A stretch of 8,313 nucleotides of DNA from an uncultured SAR86 cluster bacterium (GTDB lineage Bacteria; Pseudomonadota; Gammaproteobacteria; Magnimaribacterales; D2472), in assembly GCA_938075575.1 (NCBI GenBank), contig CALJHI010000097.1, positions 1 through 8,313 of the forward strand. Reading direction: 5' to 3'. How positions within the stretch are numbered: position 1 is the stretch's first letter; every line of letters starts with the position of its first letter. The position numbers and the translations under genes are program-made. The notes below the pieces were generated by a model. That model searched no databases. It saw only the letters and a program-made list of their open reading frames with translations, and was not told where the DNA came from. Positions 5,368-8,313 of this stretch are shown here, one piece after another.

Positions 5368-6603
5368 TTATTTAAATTCTGGATAAGCTTCCACACCTAT
5401 CTCAGAAACATCTAGTCCAACATATTGTTCTTCATCACTCGCTCTAATTGGAAGTACAGAATTGATGACTGATATGGCTATATAGCTAGCGATAAAAGTA
5501 AATCCTGCAATTGATACTACACCAACAAGTTGAGGTACAAGACTAACTTCTGTATTTGTTAATGGAACAACTAATACACCTAGAATACCAACAATACCGT
5601 GAGCAGATATAGCTCCAACTGGATCATCTAGCTTTAGCGTTCTATCGAAAAACAAGATAGAGAAATAAACTAAAGCTCCACCTAATGCACCAATAAGAAC
5701 TGCAGCTCCAGCAGAAGGAACACTTGGCCCAGCTGTTATAGCAACCAACCCTGCTATAGCACCATTCATAGCCATAGTTACATCCATTTTACCTGTCTTA
5801 AAAAGACTGATTAAAATAGCAGTAACTACACCACCTGAAGCAGCCATGTTTGTATTTAAGAAAACTTGGCTTACCGCAATAGCTGATGCTTCAGTGCTAA
5901 CGATAAGCTCTGATCCGCCATTAAATCCAAACCAACCTAACCATAAAATCCAAACACCAAGAGCGGCCATAGGGATATTTGAACCAGGCATTGGTAAAGA
6001 TGTTCCATCAGCAGCATATTTACCTTTTCTAGGTCCTAAAACTAAAACTACAGCCAAAGCAGCAGCAGCACCACAAAGGTGAACTGTTCCTGACCCAGCA
6101 TAGTCTGAATAACCCATTGAGCTTAGGAAGCCTCCACCCCAATTCCAGTATCCTTGAATCGGATATATAAACCCAGTTAACACGATTGCAAACAAGAAGA
6201 ATGGAAGTAGCTTCATTCTTCCAGCAACAGCACCTGAAACAATCGACATAGCGGTTGCAACAAATACTACTTGAAAAAAGAAGTCAGCTTGTTGTGAATA
6301 ATCCATTCCATAGGGCATACCAATCTCTTCATTTGGTAATGAAGTCGATAGACCTATAGAAGTAGATATTGAGGGTATGATGCCTTCAAAAATGTATTCT
6401 GCAGGATACATTAAGGCAAATCCACATACTAAGTACATAATACAAGCTATAGAATACAAGCCTATATTTTTCGTTACAATTTCAGATACATCTTTCTTTT
6501 GAACAAGTCCTGCTTCTAACATGGTAAAACCAGCTGCCATAAACATAACTAAAGCTCCTGCCATAACGGCATAGAATGTATCCAAAGCAAATGCAATTTC
6601 CAT
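5368..6603 (-). CDS. amt: Ammonium channel (Amt), glnK-linked paralogue
   Basis: 411 residues with 11 predicted helices and no cleavable leader; the first helix begins at about residue 9 and contains GFTMLEAGLVQKKDV instead of the GLALFYGGLV of the other Amt. Pore residues are conserved: F114 (AmtB F107), W155 (W148), D167 (D160), twin histidines H175 and H335, F227 and S231 in GWFGFNGGS. The C-terminal tail VGLDVSEIGVEAYPEFK is of the type bound by PII proteins. It conducts ammonium across the inner membrane and should be blocked by GlnK when nitrogen is plentiful. Start chosen by AAGGAG 6 nt upstream, which overlaps the glnK stop; the gap to glnK is only 10 nt. The glnK-amt pairing is conserved across bacteria. 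Transcription ends at the hairpin at 5276-5315. An open frame on the other strand at 5846-6082 is a shadow. Confidence 0.96.
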   Translation of the reverse strand: MEIAFALDTFYAVMAGALVMFMAAGFTMLEAGLVQKKDVSEIVTKNIGLYSIACIMYLVCGFALMYPAEYIFEGIIPSISTSIGLSTSLPNEEIGMPYGMDYSQQADFFFQVVFVATAMSIVSGAVAGRMKLLPFFLFAIVLTGFIYPIQGYWNWGGGFLSSMGYSDYAGSGTVHLCGAAAALAVVLVLGPRKGKYAADGTSLPMPGSNIPMAALGVWILWLGWFGFNGGSELIVSTEASAIAVSQVFLNTNMAASGGVVTAILISLFKTGKMDVTMAMNGAIAGLVAITAGPSVPSAGAAVLIGALGGALVYFSILFFDRTLKLDDPVGAISAHGIVGILGVLVVPLTNTEVSLVPQLVGVVSIAGFTFIASYIAISVINSVLPIRASDEEQYVGLDVSEIGVEAYPEFK

Positions 6604-6613
6604 AATTTACTCC

Positions 6614-6952
6614 TTATATTGCCTCTGAACCGGTTTCACCAGTTCTAATTCTGATAACCTCATCTAAAGATGAGACAAATATTTTTCCATCACCAATTTT
6701 TCCAGTTTGAGCTGAAGTTGATATTGTTTCAGTAATTAAACTTACTTCATCGTCTTTAGCTAAAACTTCCAATTTTATTTTTGGTAATGTATCTACTGCA
6801 TACTCAGCACCTCTATACATCTCTGTATGTCCTTTCTGCCTTCCGTAACCCTTTACCTCAGTAATAGTAAGACCTTGAATGCCAGCGTTAACAAGCGCTT
6901 CTCTTACTTCCTGAAGTTTAAAGGGTTTAATTATTGCTGTTACTAATTTCAT
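6614..6952 (-). CDS. glnK: Nitrogen regulatory protein PII (GlnK)
   Basis: 112 residues, the standard PII length. Trimeric cytosolic sensor of 2-oxoglutarate, ATP/ADP and, through uridylylation, glutamine; plugs the Amt channel when nitrogen is sufficient. Visible features: N-terminal MKLVTAIIKPFKLQEVREAL; T-loop about 37-55 with the uridylylation tyrosine Y51 in GAEYAVD; B-loop TGKIGDGKIFV (83-93) for nucleotide binding; C-loop with RIRTGETGSEAI at the end. Location directly before amt marks it as GlnK rather than GlnB. There is no SD: the 18 nt between the stop of the preceding porin gene and the ATG read as an AT-rich stretch around CCCCCC, which cannot pair with the 16S anti-SD. Translation may depend on coupling to the upstream gene or on another mechanism. 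Confidence 0.97.
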   Translation of the reverse strand: MKLVTAIIKPFKLQEVREALVNAGIQGLTITEVKGYGRQKGHTEMYRGAEYAVDTLPKIKLEVLAKDDEVSLITETISTSAQTGKIGDGKIFVSSLDEVIRIRTGETGSEAI

Positions 6953-6953
6953 A

Positions 6954-6962
6954 ATAGGGGGG
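6954..6962 (-). promoter_or_regulatory. C6TAT tract in place of the glnK ribosome binding site
   Basis: The transcript of this interval reads CCCCCCTAT, directly before the ATG of glnK. The same 9 nt recur on the same strand at 5337-5345, just after amt1. Both sites are followed by similar bases: TATTATGAAATTAG at glnK and TATATGTAACTAAG after amt1, aligned with one gap. Runs of six C/G are rare in this AT-rich window; 5340-5345 and 6957-6962 are the only ones I found. A protein or RNA binding site, or the relic of a duplicated glnK start, are both possible. Function is not established. Confidence 0.3.
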
Positions 6963-6970
6963 TATGAATA

Positions 6971-7561
6971 TTAGAGGCTAGCAGAAATTGAGAATACTAG
7001 AGCGTCTTCATCTGCTCCATATCCATCATCAGAAAAGTCTGTATAAGCAACTGCGCAATCATATGAACCACATGCAAAGCCTTTTGAAATAATGAAATTA
7101 TTTCCATACTCATCGTATTCACCGTAAGCAAAATCAACTCCGCCTAATGAATATGAAACTTCTGTATAGTCAGGAGCTCCATCTTGACCAAATGCAAAAC
7201 TTAAACCTAAGTCACCTTTACTAAAACCAAGATAGATTTCTTCAAAAGTAGCATCTGGATCTGAATCAATATACTCATAAGAGATATAGCCAACATCAAC
7301 ACCAACACCTGCTATTTCTGTACCATATCCAAAATACAAATCTAACTCACTACCAGCTCCATTGTTAAAATTAACATTAGAACCCCAGATTCCAGCATAA
7401 AAACCATTCTCTGCTGAATAATCAAAACCACCCTGGATAGCGGGGGCGTCTGATTGAGTCATTCCTCTCCAAATATAATCAGATGCAAAACTAACATTTG
7501 CACTAACACTAGCGAAAGTAGGTAATGTAATTAAACCTACAAGTAATAATAATTTTTTCAT
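6971..7561 (-). CDS. TorF/Gcw_chp-family putative outer-membrane porin
   Basis: 196 residues. A signal peptide (MKKLLLLVGLITLPTFA, cleavage around 17-21) precedes a beta-rich, acidic, aromatic-rich chain with alternating hydrophobic strands and no internal transmembrane helices, as in a small beta-barrel. The start of the mature part, SFASDYIWRGMTQSD, then AIQGGFDYSAENGFYAGIWGSNV, is the hallmark of the TIGR02001/Gcw_chp family (annotated TorF putative porin). It is at the short end for that family (about 200-250). C164 and C169 could form a disulphide. The chain ends in Leu rather than the usual aromatic residue of outer-membrane barrels. AAGGAGT lies 5-6 nt before the ATG. It is the first gene of the operon with glnK and amt1, under a sigma-54 promoter, so a role in passage or binding of ammonium or organic nitrogen at the outer membrane is inferred, not shown. 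Confidence 0.88.
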   Translation of the reverse strand: MKKLLLLVGLITLPTFASVSANVSFASDYIWRGMTQSDAPAIQGGFDYSAENGFYAGIWGSNVNFNNGAGSELDLYFGYGTEIAGVGVDVGYISYEYIDSDPDATFEEIYLGFSKGDLGLSFAFGQDGAPDYTEVSYSLGGVDFAYGEYDEYGNNFIISKGFACGSYDCAVAYTDFSDDGYGADEDALVFSISASL

Positions 7562-7607
7562 TTTTTACTCCTTAATATGAAAATAATTAATGTTCACCTT
7601 CACATAA

Positions 7608-7623
7608 TGCAATTATTGTGCCA
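7608..7623 (-). promoter_or_regulatory. Sigma-54 (-24/-12) promoter of the torF-like/glnK/amt1 operon
   Basis: On the minus strand TGGCAC (7618-7623), 5 nt, TTGCA (7608-7612): a full match to the RpoN consensus TGGCAC-N5-TTGCA, with GG and GC 10 nt apart. The start site would be near 7597, leaving a leader of about 36 nt that includes the AGGAGT SD. RpoN promoters need an activator; NtrC is expected for glnK-amt operons, but no GCAC/GTGC-type dyad is evident in the intergenic region or early in the divergent gene. Confidence 0.88.
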
Positions 7624-7655
7624 AAAGTAATGATTTCATCATTTTGGAATTTATA

Positions 7656-7661
7656 TATAAT
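7656..7661 (+). promoter_or_regulatory. -10 element of the divergent dehydrogenase gene
   Basis: A consensus TATAAT lies 27 nt before the ATG at 7689, giving a predicted start near 7668 and a leader of about 21 nt with the GAGGGG SD at 7677-7682. No good -35 hexamer is found at the right spacing; ATTTCA at 7633-7638 is the closest. The promoter is back to back with the sigma-54 promoter of the nitrogen operon. Confidence 0.4.
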
Positions 7662-7688
7662 GTTTCTAACAATTTAGAGGGGTTAAAT

Positions 7689-8313
7689 ATGGAAATTAAA
7701 AATAATGTTGCAGCTATAACGGGTGGAGCATCTGGTCTTGGCAGGGCTGCTGTAGAGCATTTTGTAGCTAATGGAGCTAAGGTAGCAATATTAGATATTA
7801 ATGATGACAAGGCTGCTGAAGTTATAGATTTATTAGGGGCAGATAATGTTACTTATATTAAAAACAATGTAATGGAAGAGGAGTCTGTTCAAGAGAGCGT
7901 TAAAAACATAAAAGAAACTTATGGAAAATTAAATTTTGTTGTTAATTGTGCTGGTACTGGATATGGTGCAAGAATTTTAGGAAAAAATGGCCCGCACCCT
8001 TTAGATATATTTAAATTTATTATTGATCTAAATCTTGTAGGAACTTTTAATGTAATGAGGCTTTGTGCTGAACTTATTGATAAGAATGAACCAGATGATG
8101 AGGGTGAGAAGGGCGTGATTATAAATACAGCCTCAATTGCTGGTTATGAAGGTCAAATTGGTCAAAGTGCATATAGCGCATCAAAAGCTGGCGTTATCGG
8201 CCTAACATTAACTGCAGCAAGAGACTTAGCAAGGCATGGAATTAGAGTCTGCACAATTGCTCCTGGTATTTTTGATACACCTTTAATGAGTCTTGCAAAA
8301 GAAGAGAATAAGA
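7689..8313 (+). CDS. SDR-family type II 3-hydroxyacyl-CoA dehydrogenase-like protein (3' end cut off)
   Basis: 208 codons are present and the frame is still open at the window edge; relatives are about 255 residues. Classical short-chain dehydrogenase features: cofactor loop TGGASGLG (11-18), D36 at the end of strand 2 (indicating NAD rather than NADP), NCAG (86-89), and the catalytic tetrad N115, S149, Y162, K166 (YSASK). YEGQIGQSAYSASK and IRVCTIAPGIFDTPLM strongly resemble the HSD17B10/type II 3-hydroxyacyl-CoA dehydrogenase branch, which oxidises 3-hydroxyacyl-CoA or 2-methyl-3-hydroxybutyryl-CoA in fatty-acid and isoleucine breakdown. The start is well supported by GAGGGG (7677-7682) 6 nt upstream. 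It lies divergent from the nitrogen operon, and nothing links it to nitrogen metabolism. An open frame at 7613-7810 on the other strand is a shadow. Confidence 0.92.
   Translation, partial: MEIKNNVAAITGGASGLGRAAVEHFVANGAKVAILDINDDKAAEVIDLLGADNVTYIKNNVMEEESVQESVKNIKETYGKLNFVVNCAGTGYGARILGKNGPHPLDIFKFIIDLNLVGTFNVMRLCAELIDKNEPDDEGEKGVIINTASIAGYEGQIGQSAYSASKAGVIGLTLTAARDLARHGIRVCTIAPGIFDTPLMSLAKEENK

Noticed and set aside
5846..6082. 78-codon open frame on the plus strand within amt1
   Set aside because: Antisense to the conserved pore region; its proline- and alanine-rich product reflects the reverse complement of Gly- and Ala-rich Amt codons.
6953..6970. Riboswitch before glnK
   Set aside because: The gap is 18 nt, far too short for an aptamer, and has no stem.
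7629..7643. AATGAT-TTC-ATCATT inverted repeat as an NtrC site
   Set aside because: It lacks the GCAC/GTGC core of NtrC sites and is only a few bases from the -24 element, whereas NtrC normally binds about 100 bp upstream.
7613..7810. 65-codon open frame on the minus strand across the intergenic region and start of the dehydrogenase
   Set aside because: Overlaps the perfect sigma-54 promoter and the conserved TGGASGLG coding region; no SD.
1..8313. CRISPR arrays, insertion sequences, tRNA genes, toxin-antitoxin or phage-defence genes
   Set aside because: No direct repeats with spacers, transposase motifs, tRNA-like cloverleaf or defence-associated domain was found on either strand.

Overview
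The window looks like chromosome of a free-living, AT-rich proteobacterium with tightly packed genes. Low GC, overlapping gene ends, short intergenic gaps, a TorF/Gcw_chp putative porin, a PII protein and two ammonium channels suggest a marine gammaproteobacterium, perhaps SAR86-like. The lineage is an inference from gene content and composition. No rRNA, tRNA, CRISPR array, insertion sequence or phage gene is visible.

Layout. The left third (1-2050) has a HinT-type HIT protein, a UMF1-type MFS transporter and a 66-residue membrane protein on the plus strand. A 33-codon membrane microprotein on the minus strand (391-492) has its own promoter and Shine-Dalgarno (SD) sequence. Positions 2043-3924 hold a glycerophosphodiester phosphodiesterase (minus) and a PlsC-like acyltransferase (plus), divergent across 58 bp and both lipid-related. 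Positions 3919-7561 are all on the minus strand and form a nitrogen-acquisition module. Reading in the direction of transcription it is: TorF-like outer-membrane protein, PII protein GlnK, ammonium channel 1, terminator, then a separately promoted ammonium channel 2. A short-chain dehydrogenase (type II 3-hydroxyacyl-CoA dehydrogenase-like) starts divergently at 7689 and runs off the window.

How the nitrogen genes fit together. A perfect sigma-54 promoter (TGGCAC-N5-TTGCA, 7608-7623, minus) stands in front of the torF-like/glnK/amt operon. A second, weaker match with the same 10-nt spacing between the GG and GC elements (5227-5242, minus) precedes the lone second amt. This points to one nitrogen-limitation regulon (RpoN, presumably with NtrC). 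It would produce a beta-barrel protein in the outer membrane, two different Amt channels in the inner membrane, and GlnK to gate them. No convincing NtrC site is visible. A strong rho-independent terminator separates the two units.

Most worth a second look: the paired sigma-54 promoters, the porin of unknown function locked into an ammonium operon, the missing SD of glnK together with a C6TAT tract that recurs after amt1, the palindrome and long-range inverted repeat around the amt2 leader, and the 33-codon microprotein.
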